This document shows positions 7,052 to 16,358 of a stretch of 38,916 bases of DNA, piece after piece. The position numbers and the translations under genes were made by a program. Numbering within the stretch: position 1 is the first letter of the stretch; the number at the start of each line of letters is the position of its first letter. The notes below the pieces were generated by a model. That model did no database searches. It saw only the letters and a list, made by a program, of their open reading frames with translations, and was not told the DNA's origin. The DNA lies in assembly GCA_002392965.1 (NCBI GenBank), contig DGIA01000028.1, forward strand, positions 1-38,916, in the 5' to 3' direction. This stretch comes from Bacteroidales bacterium UBA3834. GTDB lineage: Bacteria > Bacteroidota > Bacteroidia > Bacteroidales > P3.

Positions 7052-8878
7052 ATGAAAAGGACTCTTTTCGCATTTATGCTCCTCTCCGTGCTGCTGACAA
7101 GCTGCGGCGGACTGAACAAAATGAAATCGAACAGCAATAAAATTCGCTACGCTGCCAACCCGAATCCCGTGGAGACGATGGATGACAAGGTGATGGTGAA
7201 GTTCACCGGTTCCATCCCCGAGAAATATTTCGACAAGAAGTGCGTGATGTTCCTCCAGCCGGTGTTCAGCTGGGAAGGTGGCAACATACCGCTGGAGCCC
7301 ATGACCCTGAAGGGTGAGAAGGTGGATGGCGACGGCACCATCATCAACTACGCCAACGGCGGCCGCTTCACCTACAGCGACATGTTCGACTTCAAGCCGG
7401 GCATGGAGACGGGACGCGTGGTGTTGAACCCGGTAGGCTACAGGGCTTCGGTGACCAACGAGGACGCCCGCTTCGCAGAGGATGTGATGCGCGACAACCA
7501 CGGCAAGGAGTTCGGCCCGGTGCTCATCTCGGACGGTGTGAACAACACAGCCTCGATGGTGGATATCAAGGGCAACATCTCCATTTCGCCGGTGAACTAC
7601 AACAAGACACAGGGCATTGTGGAGACTGCCGACATCTACTTCCTTAACGGCACGTCGGAACTGGATTGGAATTTCGCCATGAACCAGAAGTTCGACGCCG
7701 CCGGCCAGCTGCAGCACCTCAAGCGTATCATGCTGGAGCAGGGCCTGCCCAAGCAGATCAGCATCACCGGCTGGGCATCGCCGGAGGGTGAGGAGACTGC
7801 CAACGTGGGTGTGTCGAAGAACCGTGCCGATGTGGCGACGGCCCAGTTGAACAAGGTGCTCGACGAGGTGTTGACTATCATGGCCCGCCGTGCCAAGGCC
7901 AAGGACCCCGAGTACTACAAGTACGAGCAGTTGAAAAAACTCATCATCACCACCCGCGCCTCGGGTGAGGACTGGGTGCATTTTGTGGTGATGGTCGAGG
8001 CTTCGGATATCCAGGACAAACACGCCATCATCAACATCGTGGAGACCCAGCAGAACCTTATCAAGCGCGAGCAGATGATTCGCAATATGGCCGAGGTGTA
8101 TGGCGAGTTGAACGACGAGATCTTCCCCAACCTGCGCCGTGCCCAGATAGCCCTCTACTACAGCGAGGCCCGCAAGACCGACGCCGAGCTGGCCAAGCAG
8201 GCTTCCATCAATCCCGCCAAGCTGAGCTTCGACGAGCTGATGTACACCGCCTATATCAACTACAACTACGACACCAAGCTGAAGTACTACAAGTGGGCCA
8301 CCGAGAACCACCCGCAGGAGTGGGCGGCCTGGAACAATGCAGGTGCCGTGGCTTTCTATCTGGACGACTATGATGAGTGCGAGCGCTACCTGAATGTGGC
8401 CCGCGACTTGAATCCCCACAACCCCGACGTGTTGAACAACACCGGTTTGCTCTGCCTGGCCCGCAAGGACTATGCGCTGGCCAAGTACTACTTCGAGGAG
8501 GCCAAGCGTCAAGGCAGTAACGATGCCGATGCCAACGTGCCTATCCTCAACCTCAAGCGCGGCAACTACAGCGATGCCCAGAAAGCCCTCAAGGGCAACA
8601 CATGCACCTACAATCTGGCCTTTGCACAGTTGATGAACGAGGAGACCAGCACCGCCATCCGCACCCTCGACTGCTGCCTCGACCAGAACAAGGATGTGAA
8701 CTACCTGCGCGCTGTGGCTTACGCCCGTCTGGGAGACAAGGACAACTGCCTGAAGAACCTCAAGGCTTCGATTGACGAAGCCTATGAGTACAAGCGCAAG
8801 GCTGCTGTAGATACTGAGTTCAAGGATTACTGGGACGACCCCGACTTCAAGCTCATCGTGAAGCTGTACAATGATTAA
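7052..8878 (+). CDS. Lipoprotein with OmpA-like and TPR regions
   Basis: A 608-residue lipoprotein. The signal peptide ends in a lipobox LLTSC with Cys18, so the mature protein should be lipid-anchored. After a beta-rich N-terminal region, residues of about 232-275 (ITGWASPEG, then SKNRADVA) match the core of an OmpA-like peptidoglycan-associated domain. From about residue 420 to the end there are tetratricopeptide repeats, with NNAGAVAFYLDDYDECERYL and LNNTGLLCLARKDYALAKYY as clear consecutive helices. I know similar TPR plus OmpA-like proteins from Bacteroidales envelopes but cannot assign this one to a named protein. It leads an operon whose next gene, pssA, starts 8 nt before its stop. 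A scaffold role at the outer membrane is inferred. Confidence 0.8.
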   Translation: MKRTLFAFMLLSVLLTSCGGLNKMKSNSNKIRYAANPNPVETMDDKVMVKFTGSIPEKYFDKKCVMFLQPVFSWEGGNIPLEPMTLKGEKVDGDGTIINYANGGRFTYSDMFDFKPGMETGRVVLNPVGYRASVTNEDARFAEDVMRDNHGKEFGPVLISDGVNNTASMVDIKGNISISPVNYNKTQGIVETADIYFLNGTSELDWNFAMNQKFDAAGQLQHLKRIMLEQGLPKQISITGWASPEGEETANVGVSKNRADVATAQLNKVLDEVLTIMARRAKAKDPEYYKYEQLKKLIITTRASGEDWVHFVVMVEASDIQDKHAIINIVETQQNLIKREQMIRNMAEVYGELNDEIFPNLRRAQIALYYSEARKTDAELAKQASINPAKLSFDELMYTAYINYNYDTKLKYYKWATENHPQEWAAWNNAGAVAFYLDDYDECERYLNVARDLNPHNPDVLNNTGLLCLARKDYALAKYYFEEAKRQGSNDADANVPILNLKRGNYSDAQKALKGNTCTYNLAFAQLMNEETSTAIRTLDCCLDQNKDVNYLRAVAYARLGDKDNCLKNLKASIDEAYEYKRKAAVDTEFKDYWDDPDFKLIVKLYND

Positions 8879-9578
8879 GCGTCAAATCCCCAATCTGATA
8901 ACACTCTGCAACCTGGCTTGCGGAGTGTTGTCTGTTTTTGCAGCTATCGCATACCAGGCACCGGTACAGGCTGCATTGCTTATCTGCCTGGGAATCCTGT
9001 TCGACTTCTTCGACGGGATGACCGCCCGCCTGTTGGGTGTCAGCTCGCCCATGGGCAAGGAGCTCGACTCGCTGGCCGACGTGGTGACCAGCGGCGTGGC
9101 GCCGGCGGCCATACTTTTCACCCTTTGTTATTGGCCTCTGGGGCACCTCGGGCTTCGGTGGCTGCTGATTCTGTTTCTTCTCATACCGCTTTTTGCCGCC
9201 TACCGTCTGGCCAAGTTTAACATCGACACCCGCCAGAGCCACTCGTTCCTTGGCCTGCCGGTGCCCAGTCAGGCGTTGGTTTGGGTGGGTGTGGCATTGA
9301 CCCAGTCGATAGATTACAGCGCTACCGGTACCCCGTGGCTGACGGTGGTCTTCGTGGCATTGAGCCTCGTGCTTGATGTGCTGATGGTCTCCGAACTGCC
9401 GCTTTTCTCGCTGAAGTTCAATTTCAAAGACCTCAGCTGGAAGACCAACAGCATACAGTATATCTTCTTGATTGTCTGCGCTGTCATTATTGCCCTGTTG
9501 CACGACTGGATTGCCATCTCGGCCATTATCCTATGGTATGTCGTATTGTCACTCTTCACACAACGCAAGCATGCTTGA
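8871..9578 (+). CDS. pssA: CDP-diacylglycerol-serine O-phosphatidyltransferase
   Basis: A 235-residue integral membrane enzyme that makes phosphatidylserine from CDP-diacylglycerol and serine, the first step towards phosphatidylethanolamine. The complete CDP-alcohol phosphotransferase signature is present: Asp45, Asp48, Gly49, Ala52, Arg53, Gly62, Asp66 and Asp70. Several hydrophobic segments span the rest of the chain. The opening KRQIPNLITLCNLACG matches the bacterial PssA type rather than PgsA. It overlaps the lipoprotein stop by 8 nt and queA by 8 nt, so it is translationally coupled on both sides. Confidence 0.92.
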   Translation: MIKRQIPNLITLCNLACGVLSVFAAIAYQAPVQAALLICLGILFDFFDGMTARLLGVSSPMGKELDSLADVVTSGVAPAAILFTLCYWPLGHLGLRWLLILFLLIPLFAAYRLAKFNIDTRQSHSFLGLPVPSQALVWVGVALTQSIDYSATGTPWLTVVFVALSLVLDVLMVSELPLFSLKFNFKDLSWKTNSIQYIFLIVCAVIIALLHDWIAISAIILWYVVLSLFTQRKHA

Positions 9579-10785
9579 CGAGTTGAAAAGCCTCCGCATC
9601 GAGGACTATGACTACCCCTTGCCCGACGAGCGCATTGCCCGCTATCCGCTGGCCGAACGTGACCATTCGAAATTGCTTTGTCTCAAGGGCGAGACGATAA
9701 GTGAACATCATTTCCACGACCTGCCGGATTTGTTGCCCAAAGAGACGATGCTGGTGTTCAACGACACACGTGTCATCCATGCACGGCTTTTCTTCCATAA
9801 AGAGACGGGAGCCGTCATCGAGGTCTTTTGCCTGGAACCCCACGGCATGGCGGTCAGCGAGGCTTTCGAGCAGCGGGAGCGATGCACATGGACCTGCTTC
9901 ATAGGCAACAACAAGAAGTGGAAGGAAGGGGTGCTGAGTGGAAAGTGGCAATCGGAGGGTGGCGAGTTTATGCTCTCGGCCACGCGCCGTGAGGCTGTAG
10001 GCAACGCATGGGTGGTGGAATTCAGTTGGACGGGTGGAATGAGTTTTGCCGAGGTCATCGAGGCCGCAGGGGTGATACCATTGCCGCCCTATCTGAAGCG
10101 CGAGGCAGAGGCTTCGGACAGTGTGCGCTATCAGACGGTGTATGCACACCATGAGGGTTCGGTGGCCGCTCCCACGGCAGGCCTGCATTTCACTCCCGAA
10201 TTGCTTGAGAAACTGCGTCGGGGTGGGGTGGAAACCGAGTATGTGACGTTGCATGTAGGAGCCGGCACCTTCAAGCCTGTCAATACTCCCACTATCGGTG
10301 AACACGAGATGCACGTGGAACCGGTGCATGTCACCGCCGACAATCTGCACCGTCTGGTCGGTCATAAGGGTCTGTCGATAGTGGCTGTCGGCACCACGTC
10401 GGTGCGCACCCTTGAGAGTTTGTATTGGTTTGGCGTGCAGCTGCAAGAGCAACCCGACTTGCCAATGATGCATATTAACCAGTGGGATCCTTATACCCTT
10501 GACGCACAAGGAATGGACTACGCCGATGCCTATGGCAACATTCTGCACTGGATGGAACGTCACGACATCGACCGGTTGGACGGAGAGACTCAGCTGATGA
10601 TTGCCCCTGGCTACCGCTACCGAGTCGTCAAAGGCCTGGTGACCAACTTCCACCAACCCAAAAGCACATTGTTGTTGCTTGTCAGTGCCCTGATTGGTGA
10701 CCGCTGGCACGACTGCTACCGCTATGCCCTCGATCATGGATTCCGCTTCCTAAGCTATGGTGACAGTTGTCTGTTCCTGCCTTGA
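9571..10785 (+). CDS. queA: S-adenosylmethionine:tRNA ribosyltransferase-isomerase
   Basis: A 404-residue QueA, which transfers and isomerises the ribosyl group of SAM onto 7-aminomethyl-7-deazaguanine in tRNA to give epoxyqueuosine. Recognisable family segments include DYDYPLPDERIARYPL near the start, MLVFNDTRVIHARL, HHEGSVAAPTAGLHFT, LHVGAGTFKPV and TNFHQPKSTLLLLVSALIG. The ATG at 9571 lies inside the pssA stop region (ATGCTTGA overlap); an in-frame upstream start at 9472 is rejected because it runs deep into pssA. It is somewhat longer than the E. coli enzyme. It joins comF by a TGATG junction. Confidence 0.95.
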   Translation: MLDELKSLRIEDYDYPLPDERIARYPLAERDHSKLLCLKGETISEHHFHDLPDLLPKETMLVFNDTRVIHARLFFHKETGAVIEVFCLEPHGMAVSEAFEQRERCTWTCFIGNNKKWKEGVLSGKWQSEGGEFMLSATRREAVGNAWVVEFSWTGGMSFAEVIEAAGVIPLPPYLKREAEASDSVRYQTVYAHHEGSVAAPTAGLHFTPELLEKLRRGGVETEYVTLHVGAGTFKPVNTPTIGEHEMHVEPVHVTADNLHRLVGHKGLSIVAVGTTSVRTLESLYWFGVQLQEQPDLPMMHINQWDPYTLDAQGMDYADAYGNILHWMERHDIDRLDGETQLMIAPGYRYRVVKGLVTNFHQPKSTLLLLVSALIGDRWHDCYRYALDHGFRFLSYGDSCLFLP

Positions 10786-11471
10786 TGTCTCCTTTTGAGG
10801 TTATACTCCAGACTCTTTTCCCCTCGACTTGTGCTTGCTGTGGCGAGGTGCTTGCTGCCGGTGAACGGCAGATTTGTGTCGGTTGCCTGAACAGATTGTC
10901 CGAAACCCACTTCAGCGCCATGCACGACAATCCCGCCGAACGCCGGTTGATGGGGCATCTGCCGCTGGTGGCTGCCACAGCGGTCTATCGTTTTCAGCAG
11001 GGAGGTACGGTGCAGCAGGCAGTGCATGCCATGAAGTTCCACGGATGTACGGAACTGTGCCAGATGATGGGACGCCAGATGGGTCTTGACTTGCTGCACA
11101 GCGGTCGCTTCGACGGGGTGGATTTGTTGTTGCCTGTTCCTCTGCATTGGCTTCGTTGGCTGGGCAGGGGATACAACCAGAGTGAGTTGCTTTGCCGAGG
11201 AATAGCAGAGGTGATGCCCCGTCAGGTGCTTACCACCTCGCTGGTAAGGCATCGCTATACCCGTCAGCAGAGCCTACAGCAAGGAAGCCGTCGTGTCGAT
11301 AATGTAAGCAAGGCCTTCAGTGTACGTCGGGTGGATGCCTTGAAAGGCAAGCATGTATTGCTTGTCGATGACGTGCTCACCACAGGAGCGACGCTCACTG
11401 CTTGTGCCGATGCGCTTGCCGCAGTCCCGGGAATTCGTATCAGTGTGGCTACCTTCAGTATTGCTATGTAG
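10785..11471 (+). CDS. ComF family phosphoribosyltransferase-like protein
   Basis: A 228-residue ComF-type protein. The N-terminal region has a zinc-ribbon cluster (Cys16, Cys18, Cys19, Cys31, Cys34), and the C-terminal region near residues 190-205 carries the PRPP-binding loop VDDVLTTGAT. ComF proteins take part in natural DNA uptake in some bacteria; in Bacteroidota the role is not settled. The ATG at 10785 overlaps the queA stop by one base; the upstream in-frame TTG at 10767 lies in queA and is not needed. A short palindrome (TTAAC, 4 nt, GTTAA, at 11474-11487) follows the stop but lacks a T tail. Confidence 0.9.
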   Translation: MSPFEVILQTLFPSTCACCGEVLAAGERQICVGCLNRLSETHFSAMHDNPAERRLMGHLPLVAATAVYRFQQGGTVQQAVHAMKFHGCTELCQMMGRQMGLDLLHSGRFDGVDLLLPVPLHWLRWLGRGYNQSELLCRGIAEVMPRQVLTTSLVRHRYTRQQSLQQGSRRVDNVSKAFSVRRVDALKGKHVLLVDDVLTTGATLTACADALAAVPGIRISVATFSIAM

Positions 11472-11500
11472 TCTTAACAATAGTTAAATTACAGTTGCGG

Positions 11501-11532
11501 TTTGCAAGATTGGCTTTTTATTTGTAATTTTG
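11501..11532 (+). promoter_or_regulatory. Bacteroidota-type promoter for the 11564-13096 gene pair
   Basis: TTTG at 11501-11504 is followed after 20 nt by TAATTTTG at 11525-11532. Transcription would start near 11540, 25 nt before the ATG at 11564. Confidence 0.8.
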
Positions 11533-11563
11533 CAGCGGCGAAACAACAAAATCATATTGTCCC

Positions 11564-12334
11564 ATGAGTTACCATAAAGAAGAAGAACGACTGTTCAGCA
11601 GTTGGGCAGAGCGAGCGAAAAAACTGCACGAAAGTGACGACATCACGAAAGACGGACTGCTCTATCGTGGCGAAATGTGGTTCGACGGATTTAATCAGGT
11701 TCGCCGTCCCGGCGATGAAGAGCAGCAGTGGGAAGATGCCAGTTTGCGGATGTTGGTGCTCACCAAGGAACTTAATGAGGATGATGGATGGGACATTCGT
11801 GGCGAAAGTGGGCGTGTGCCATCGCCGCGCCTTACGTGCCGCACAGCCCAACGTTTCTTTCCTAATTTGGAGTTATGGGTTTATGGGCTGATGAATATTC
11901 CTGACCGTAAGGTGATGAGTTTCAGTCGCGCCGACAACCAGACCCGTCTGCAGGGGTTCTATGAGAACGCCCCAATTGCACGCGTCAATATCAAGAAGCA
12001 TCCCGACCATCGTGCAGTCAGTAATTTGGTGTTGCAGAAGTATATGTACAACTACGCCGACTTGCTGACGAAACAGATATCGCTTTACAATGCCGATATC
12101 ATCCTGTGTGTAGGTGGTCAGGGGATTATGGTGAAGTTCCTTGGAGAGTATGTGTATAAAGATCTGGAACAGTTCAACGAACATGTCTGGTTTTCTCCTT
12201 CGACAGGTGTGGTGGTGGTGAAACAGTACCACCCCAACTATAACGTCTATGGACGTAAAGAGATGTATTCCGCCATGATTGACGACTACCAAGCCTTCCT
12301 GAAGGCTAATCCTTCCTTCCCCCGTCAAAGATAA
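11564..12334 (+). CDS. Unrecognised 256-residue protein, possibly uracil-DNA-glycosylase-like
   Basis: I do not firmly recognise this soluble 256-residue protein. It has no signal peptide or membrane segment. Features reminiscent of the uracil-DNA glycosylase fold are a buried beta strand with polar tip (LRMLVLTKELNED, about residues 61-73), a mid-chain strand ADIILCVGGQG, and a late VVVVKQYHPN motif where glycosylases carry a His-Pro loop. This resemblance is my inference only. Composition is less G+C-rich than the upstream operon. It has its own promoter and is followed after 12 nt by the dipeptidase gene, so the two are probably co-transcribed. No functional link between them is apparent. 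Confidence 0.65.
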   Translation: MSYHKEEERLFSSWAERAKKLHESDDITKDGLLYRGEMWFDGFNQVRRPGDEEQQWEDASLRMLVLTKELNEDDGWDIRGESGRVPSPRLTCRTAQRFFPNLELWVYGLMNIPDRKVMSFSRADNQTRLQGFYENAPIARVNIKKHPDHRAVSNLVLQKYMYNYADLLTKQISLYNADIILCVGGQGIMVKFLGEYVYKDLEQFNEHVWFSPSTGVVVVKQYHPNYNVYGRKEMYSAMIDDYQAFLKANPSFPRQR

Positions 12335-12346
12335 TTGTGAAGCAAT

Positions 12347-13096
12347 ATGAAAAAAGTTGTTTTTCCCTCATTGTTGATTGTAACACTTTGTTTGACGGCT
12401 GCATGCCATAATAGCCCCGTTGCCGAGGTTCAGAAGGAGGGGGTGGTATCTGGAGAATTTGTCAACATTACCGATGTGGTTCCTGATGTGATACTGGAGA
12501 TTCGTTATTTCGGTACTTTTAATTTTGTCGGATCCCGTATTGATGGCTATGAGCAGCCTACGGCACTGCTTTGCCGTGAGGCCGCCGACAGTTTGTTGGC
12601 TGTCAGCAATGACCTTAAGACACAGGGTTACCGCCTTAAGATATATGATGCCTATCGTCCGCAGCGGGCTGTCGATCATTTTGTGCGTTGGGGCAAAGCA
12701 CTTGACGACACGTTGATGCGTCGGTATTTCTATCCTCAGGTGGATAAGAAAGACCTCTTTGTCAAGAGGTATATTGACGAACATAGCGGCCATTCACGCG
12801 GTGCGACGCTCGATCTGACGCTCTTCGATATGCAGACGGAGAAGGAGCTGGATATGGGTGGGACTTTCGATTGGTTCGGCAGGGAAAGCCATCCCGATTG
12901 CGGCGGAAATCCCGAGACAGGTGTCTATCGGCAGAACGACACTATCACGGCTGTCCAGTTCGCTAATCGGATGATTCTCCGTAGGGCCATGTTAAGTCAC
13001 GGCTTCAAACCCTATGATTGTGAATGGTGGCATTTCACCCTCAAGGACGAACCCTATCCGGACACTTATTTTGACATTCCGGTCAGGGAATTATAG
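12347..13096 (+). CDS. D-alanyl-D-alanine dipeptidase (VanX/DdpX-like) lipoprotein
   Basis: A 249-residue M15D-family zinc dipeptidase. The signal peptide ends in LTAAC with Cys20, predicting a lipoprotein. The expected active-site set is present: Arg104 in DAYRPQ, zinc ligands His149 and Asp156 in SGHSRGATLD, catalytic Glu226 and zinc ligand His229 in EWWH. VanX enzymes hydrolyse D-Ala-D-Ala. There is no VanH or VanA homologue here, so the envelope location points to peptidoglycan dipeptide salvage or turnover rather than vancomycin resistance. It ends 2 nt from the convergent rlmN stop, leaving no room for a separate terminator. Confidence 0.9.
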   Translation: MKKVVFPSLLIVTLCLTAACHNSPVAEVQKEGVVSGEFVNITDVVPDVILEIRYFGTFNFVGSRIDGYEQPTALLCREAADSLLAVSNDLKTQGYRLKIYDAYRPQRAVDHFVRWGKALDDTLMRRYFYPQVDKKDLFVKRYIDEHSGHSRGATLDLTLFDMQTEKELDMGGTFDWFGRESHPDCGGNPETGVYRQNDTITAVQFANRMILRRAMLSHGFKPYDCEWWHFTLKDEPYPDTYFDIPVREL

Positions 13097-13098
13097 TT

Positions 13099-14133
13099 TT
13101 ATTCTTTACCAGCCAAAAGGCCGCAGGCGGCATCGATATCTTGTCCGCGCGAGGCACGGAGAGTGCAGATGACACCGTGGCGGTTGAGGTATTCTTGGAA
13201 GTCTTTTATCATTGTCGGGGTTGAAGTCTTGTAGGGTGCCTCGGGCGATTCGTGGAATCGGATGAGATTCACGCGACAATCGAGGCCTTTCAAGGCGTCG
13301 ACAAGTTTCTGTGCGTGAACCAAGTCGTCGTTCATGCCATGGAACATGGTATATTCGAAAGAGAGGCGTCGCTGGCTGCTCCAGTCATATTTCCTCAGCA
13401 ATGCCAGTACTTCATTCAGAGGGAATGCTTTCTGCACAGGCATTATCTGGAGACGTTCCTGCGGAACTGGATTGTGCAGGCTTACGGCCAGGTGGCACAG
13501 GCTTTCTTCAAGGAATCGTTTGAGTCCGGGAATAATGCCCACGGTGGAGACGGTGATGCGTTTAGGGCTCCATCCGAGCCCCCAGGGAGATGTAAGTACC
13601 TGAGTGGCGGCAAGGATGGCATCGAGGTTGTCCATAGGTTCTCCCATACCCATGAAAACCACGTTGGTCAGCTGTTCAAATTCAGGTATGGAAAAGAGCT
13701 GGTTGAGAATGTCACCGGCAGAAAGGTTGCCGTGAAATCCCTGTTGCCCCGTAACGCAGAAGCGACAACCCATCTTGCAACCAACCTGGCAGGAAACACA
13801 GAGGGTGGCACGGTCGTCATCGGGGATGAAGACCGTTTCGACATGGGCCGGCGGCACTTGCGCCGGCACGCTAAACAAATATTTCTTAGTACCGTCTTTC
13901 GATACTTGGCATCGTACCGGTGTCTCGCGACCGATGTGGGCAATCTCTTTCAGACGTGCCCGTTGGACAAGTGAAAGGTTGGTCATGCTGTCGATGTTAT
14001 CGACGCGTTTCTTATAAAGCCAGTCACAGATCTGCTTGGCCGTGAAGCGGGGAAACCCTTCGGCAGCACAGAACTCCTGCAGCTGCTCCAGTGTCATGCC
14101 CAACAGATCAGAAGTCCCAGTCGAAGCCTTCAT
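13099..14133 (-). CDS. rlmN: 23S rRNA (adenine-2503-C2)-methyltransferase
   Basis: A 344-residue radical SAM enzyme that methylates A2503 of 23S rRNA and A37 of some tRNAs. The cluster-binding CxxxCxxC is Cys119, Cys123 and Cys126. The two mechanistic cysteines of the family are Cys112 (seven residues before the cluster motif) and Cys337 in the C-terminal DIDAACGLL. Other family marks are GMGEPMDN and TLRASRGQDI. The chosen start at 14133 gives the LLGMTLEQLQ opening typical of the family but overlaps pbp1A by 26 nt; an alternative ATG at 14097 would avoid the overlap. It is the last gene of the holB operon. Confidence 0.95.
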   Translation of the reverse strand: MKASTGTSDLLGMTLEQLQEFCAAEGFPRFTAKQICDWLYKKRVDNIDSMTNLSLVQRARLKEIAHIGRETPVRCQVSKDGTKKYLFSVPAQVPPAHVETVFIPDDDRATLCVSCQVGCKMGCRFCVTGQQGFHGNLSAGDILNQLFSIPEFEQLTNVVFMGMGEPMDNLDAILAATQVLTSPWGLGWSPKRITVSTVGIIPGLKRFLEESLCHLAVSLHNPVPQERLQIMPVQKAFPLNEVLALLRKYDWSSQRRLSFEYTMFHGMNDDLVHAQKLVDALKGLDCRVNLIRFHESPEAPYKTSTPTMIKDFQEYLNRHGVICTLRASRGQDIDAACGLLAGKE

Positions 14134-16354
14134 TTTCTATCTCCTGTTGGAAGTTGGAGCAGTCCATCTCAATGGGTACAGATGGACGGTCAAAATCTCC
14201 ACGGTCAAAGTTGAGTTTTGGGTCTTTGTATATCTTCTCCATGTAGAGACCGAAGATGGGCAGGGCCATGGCAGCACCTTGACCATAGGTCATATTGCGG
14301 AAGTGGATACTACGCAGTTCCCCACCTGTCCACACCGCTGTGGCCAGTTTGGGAGTGATGCCCACAAACCAGCAGTCTGAGTTGTTCTGTGTGGTGCCGG
14401 TCTTGCCCGCAATGGCGGTAGAATAGTTGTTCAGGTGATACTTGTAGTTGAGTCTTACGCCGGTGCCGCTCTGCACCACGCCTTTCATCAGTTCTATCAT
14501 CATGTAGGCCGTCTGCTCGTCGAGGGCTTCTGACCGTTGTGGGGTGAATCGCTCCAACACCATGCCTTTGCTGTCTTCGATGCGAGTCACAAAGATAGGC
14601 TCTACATATTCTCCTTTGTTTGCAAAGGTAGCCATGGCTCCAGCCATCTCATAGACTGTGATTTCAGGGGTGCCTACGGCAATGGCGGGTACTGCGTCGA
14701 TGGGGCTGCGCACACCCATCTTGCGGGCAATGTTGATTACCTGTTCCGGAGAGCCTTGTTTCATCAGATAGGCCGACACCCAGTTGACCGAGTGCGCCAA
14801 CGCCCATTTGAGGGTAACCATCTCGTCCTCACGCTCATGTGTGGAGTTCTTGGGACACCAGTCGGGTGCATTCCACACCTCGAAGCACACTTGAGAGTTG
14901 GGTACTTCCGTGCAGGGGAACATCCCAAGGTCTTGCAGGGCCATGGTATAGACAAAAGGCTTGAAGGTGGAGCCCACTTGGCGGTGGCTTTGCACATTGT
15001 CGTACTTGAAGTAGCGATAGTTGATGCCTCCCACGTAGGCTTTCACATAGCCAGTGCCGGGTTCCACCGACATCAGTCCGGCATTGAGGAACTTCTTGTA
15101 GTAAATCAAGGAATCCCAAGGTGACATGACGGTGTCACGGTTGCCGTTCCACGAGAAGACCCGCATGCTCACTTTTTTGTCAAAATCGGCTCGTATTTTC
15201 TTCTGGTTCCATCCCTCATCCTTGAGGTGGCGGTAGCGGTCGCTCTGTTTCATGGCTTGGGTAAGGAACTTGTCTTGCTGCTCTTTGGTGATGTCGCAGA
15301 AGGGATTGCCTTTGCGGTTTTTCAGTTCGCGATCGAAGGCGGGTTGTATCTCCTTGCTGAAATGTTCGCGCACAGCCTGTTCGGCATATCGTTGCATTCG
15401 GCTGTCGATGGTGGTGTAGATGCGCAGGCCATCGCGGTGTACGTCGTAGTGTTCGCCGTTGGGCTTGCGATGATGGCTGCACCAGTCTTTCATGTAGGTG
15501 CGCAGGTACTCGCGCAGATAGGTGGCCAGGCCGTCATTGTGGCTCTGTGGCGAGTAGTGGCTCATGTCAATGGGGATAGCCTTGTATTTCTCATACTCCT
15601 CAGCATCGAGGTATCCGTAGTGCTTCATCTGATACAGCACTGTATTACGGCGTTCCAAGGACCGGTCGGGATGCAGGATAGGGCTGTAGGTGGTCGGTGC
15701 CTTGAGCAAGCCTACCAGCAAGGCGGCTTCTTGCACTTCAAGATCTGCGGGACTTTTGTCAAAGAAGGTTTTCGAGGCTGTTTTTACGCCGAAAGCGTTG
15801 CTTCCGAAATCCACCGTGTTGAAGTACATGGCCAGAATCTCTTGCTTAGAGTAATTGTGCTCCAGTTTGACGGCCACAACCCATTCCTTGAATTTCACAA
15901 ACACTACGCCGATTTTGCTTTTCTTGCCACGGGGGAAAAGATTCTTGGCCAGCTGCTGGGTGATGGTGCTACCGCCGCCCGACGAGCCGTGCCGTCCGAT
16001 AATTGTCTTGAACAGCACACGGAAAAGACTACGTGAATCGATGCCCGAGTGTTTGTAAAAGCGTACATCTTCGGTGGCGACCAGTGCGTTGATAAGGTTG
16101 GGTGAAATCTGGTCGTAGGTGACATTGCTCCTGTTCTCCACCCCGATGAATCCCAGCACTTCTCCGTCGGCGCTCAACACTTCCGAGGCCTGAAGGCTGC
16201 GCGGGTTCTCAAGCTCTTCGAACGACGGCATGAAGCCTAACCATCCGAGTGAGAGCATGGTGAAAAACAGGAAGATGAAAATCCACAATCCAGCAAAGGT
16301 TCGCCAGAGGATTTTCACATATTTGGGGCGTGAGCCCTGTTTCTTTTTCTGCAT
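14108..16354 (-). CDS. Penicillin-binding protein 1A (bifunctional transglycosylase/transpeptidase)
   Basis: A 748-residue class A PBP. After a basic N-terminus and one membrane segment (about residues 20-42), the GT51 domain has the EDVRFYKH motif with catalytic Glu95 and GGSTITQQLAKN near 127-138. The transpeptidase domain has SxxK (Ser462, Lys465), SVN (522-524) and KTG (651-653). It polymerises and cross-links peptidoglycan in the periplasm. The start at 16354 is chosen because it falls 4 nt after the gldH stop; a start at 16390 would overlap gldH by 32 nt. It overlaps rlmN by 26 nt at the 3' end. Confidence 0.93.
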   Translation of the reverse strand: MQKKKQGSRPKYVKILWRTFAGLWIFIFLFFTMLSLGWLGFMPSFEELENPRSLQASEVLSADGEVLGFIGVENRSNVTYDQISPNLINALVATEDVRFYKHSGIDSRSLFRVLFKTIIGRHGSSGGGSTITQQLAKNLFPRGKKSKIGVVFVKFKEWVVAVKLEHNYSKQEILAMYFNTVDFGSNAFGVKTASKTFFDKSPADLEVQEAALLVGLLKAPTTYSPILHPDRSLERRNTVLYQMKHYGYLDAEEYEKYKAIPIDMSHYSPQSHNDGLATYLREYLRTYMKDWCSHHRKPNGEHYDVHRDGLRIYTTIDSRMQRYAEQAVREHFSKEIQPAFDRELKNRKGNPFCDITKEQQDKFLTQAMKQSDRYRHLKDEGWNQKKIRADFDKKVSMRVFSWNGNRDTVMSPWDSLIYYKKFLNAGLMSVEPGTGYVKAYVGGINYRYFKYDNVQSHRQVGSTFKPFVYTMALQDLGMFPCTEVPNSQVCFEVWNAPDWCPKNSTHEREDEMVTLKWALAHSVNWVSAYLMKQGSPEQVINIARKMGVRSPIDAVPAIAVGTPEITVYEMAGAMATFANKGEYVEPIFVTRIEDSKGMVLERFTPQRSEALDEQTAYMMIELMKGVVQSGTGVRLNYKYHLNNYSTAIAGKTGTTQNNSDCWFVGITPKLATAVWTGGELRSIHFRNMTYGQGAAMALPIFGLYMEKIYKDPKLNFDRGDFDRPSVPIEMDCSNFQQEIENEGFDWDF

Positions 16355-16358
16355 ACGG

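Noticed and set aside
12347..13096. A vancomycin-resistance cassette
   Set aside because: No VanH, VanA/B ligase or VanRS neighbours; the dipeptidase is a predicted lipoprotein.
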